Below are positions 5,591 through 5,832 of a stretch of DNA of 5,832 bases, in pieces; positions within the stretch are counted from its first letter, which is position 1; each line of letters begins with the position of its first letter. The stretch is from Actinomycetes bacterium (GTDB lineage Bacteria > Actinomycetota > Actinomycetes > Actinomycetales > Dermabacteraceae). The stretch lies in the NCBI GenBank assembly GCA_023389045.1, contig JAEWEZ010000041.1, positions 1 through 5,832 on the forward strand, written 5' to 3'. Below the pieces are notes generated by a model, which worked only from the letters and a program-made list of their open reading frames with translations, had not been told where the DNA came from and did not search any database. The position numbers and the translations under genes are program-made.

Positions 5591-5832
5591 TCACCGCGCC
5601 CGAGCACGACGCGTGGACGTGGTCTCGGACACCAGCTGATGCAGAAGCGGCTGCGCCACCTCAATCACCTCTGCCACCGGCACCTGACGACCCAGCTCAC
5701 GGCTCAGGCTCGTCACCCCCGCATCATCAATCCCACAGGGGATCACGTTCTGCGCCCACGACAGATCATTCGCGCAGTTCAGAGCGAAGCCGTGCATCGT
5801 GGCGCGCTTCGAGACGCGCAGGCCAATCGCCG
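5591..5832 (-). CDS. lipB: Lipoyl(octanoyl) transferase LipB, C-terminal part (N-terminus beyond the window)
   Basis: LipB transfers octanoate from acyl carrier protein to the lysine of lipoyl domains, forming a thioester on a catalytic cysteine; LipA then completes the cofactor. The visible 79 C-terminal residues start in the AIGLRVSKRATMHGFALN stretch, which in the family follows the catalytic lysine, so that lysine lies just outside the window. The catalytic cysteine is seen in VIPCGI (codon at 5735-5737), followed by the conserved DAGVTSLSRELGR. The end of the protein is variable and arginine-rich. It lies upstream of lipA on the same strand, 54 bases away, so the two probably form an operon. 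Confidence 0.95.
   Translation of the reverse strand, partial: AIGLRVSKRATMHGFALNCANDLSWAQNVIPCGIDDAGVTSLSRELGRQVPVAEVIEVAQPLLHQLVSETTSTRRARAR

Noticed and set aside
1..5832. CRISPR arrays, tRNA or rRNA genes, insertion sequences and attachment sites
   Set aside because: No regularly spaced repeats, no tRNA-like cloverleaf or rRNA sequence, and no transposase or terminal inverted repeats were seen by eye on either strand.

Overview
The window is high-GC DNA from an actinobacterium, probably a member of the Micrococcales; a Dermabacteraceae-like genus is a guess from protein style only. The evidence is the GSI-beta glutamine synthetase with an adenylylation tyrosine, the actinobacterial DUF4191 membrane protein, GTG starts, actinobacterial -10 hexamers (TAGACT and TAGGCT), and the gene order lipB - lipA - DUF4191 - RDD - glnA. 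From memory, that order is also found in Mycobacterium tuberculosis (Rv2217, Rv2218, Rv2219, Rv2219A, Rv2220) and Streptomyces.

Layout, left to right. Positions 1-630 (minus) hold the N-terminal 210 codons of a type I restriction-modification methyltransferase subunit (HsdM), cut by the window edge just at SAM-binding motif I. Positions 631-777 are its leader, with a possible promoter and a short unexplained open frame. A perfect 16-bp hairpin at 778-814 is the likely glnA terminator. glnA is complete at 870-2300 (minus). A 438-base divergent region follows, with a glnA promoter candidate and a promoter placed for leaderless transcription of the RDD gene at 2739-3173 (plus). A 441-base non-coding region then separates the convergent RDD and DUF4191 genes; it has three perfect hairpins, the last being a textbook minus-strand terminator with a run of seven U. 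The DUF4191 gene (3615-4346), lipA (4484-5536) and the C-terminal part of lipB (5591 to the window end) all lie on the minus strand and read lipB, lipA, DUF4191.

How the genes work together: LipB loads octanoate onto lipoyl domains and LipA inserts the two sulfurs, giving lipoylated 2-oxoacid dehydrogenases and glycine cleavage H protein. GlnA makes glutamine from glutamate and ammonia. The DUF4191 and RDD proteins are small membrane proteins of unknown function that sit between these two core pathways in many actinobacteria. The hsdM gene is accessory. Its sampled base composition is lower in GC than glnA, and it sits directly behind the glnA terminator, which suggests an acquired restriction-modification locus beside a core block. 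I did not find a clearly new biological system; the accessory edge at the left and the hairpin-rich convergent spacer are the parts worth a second look.
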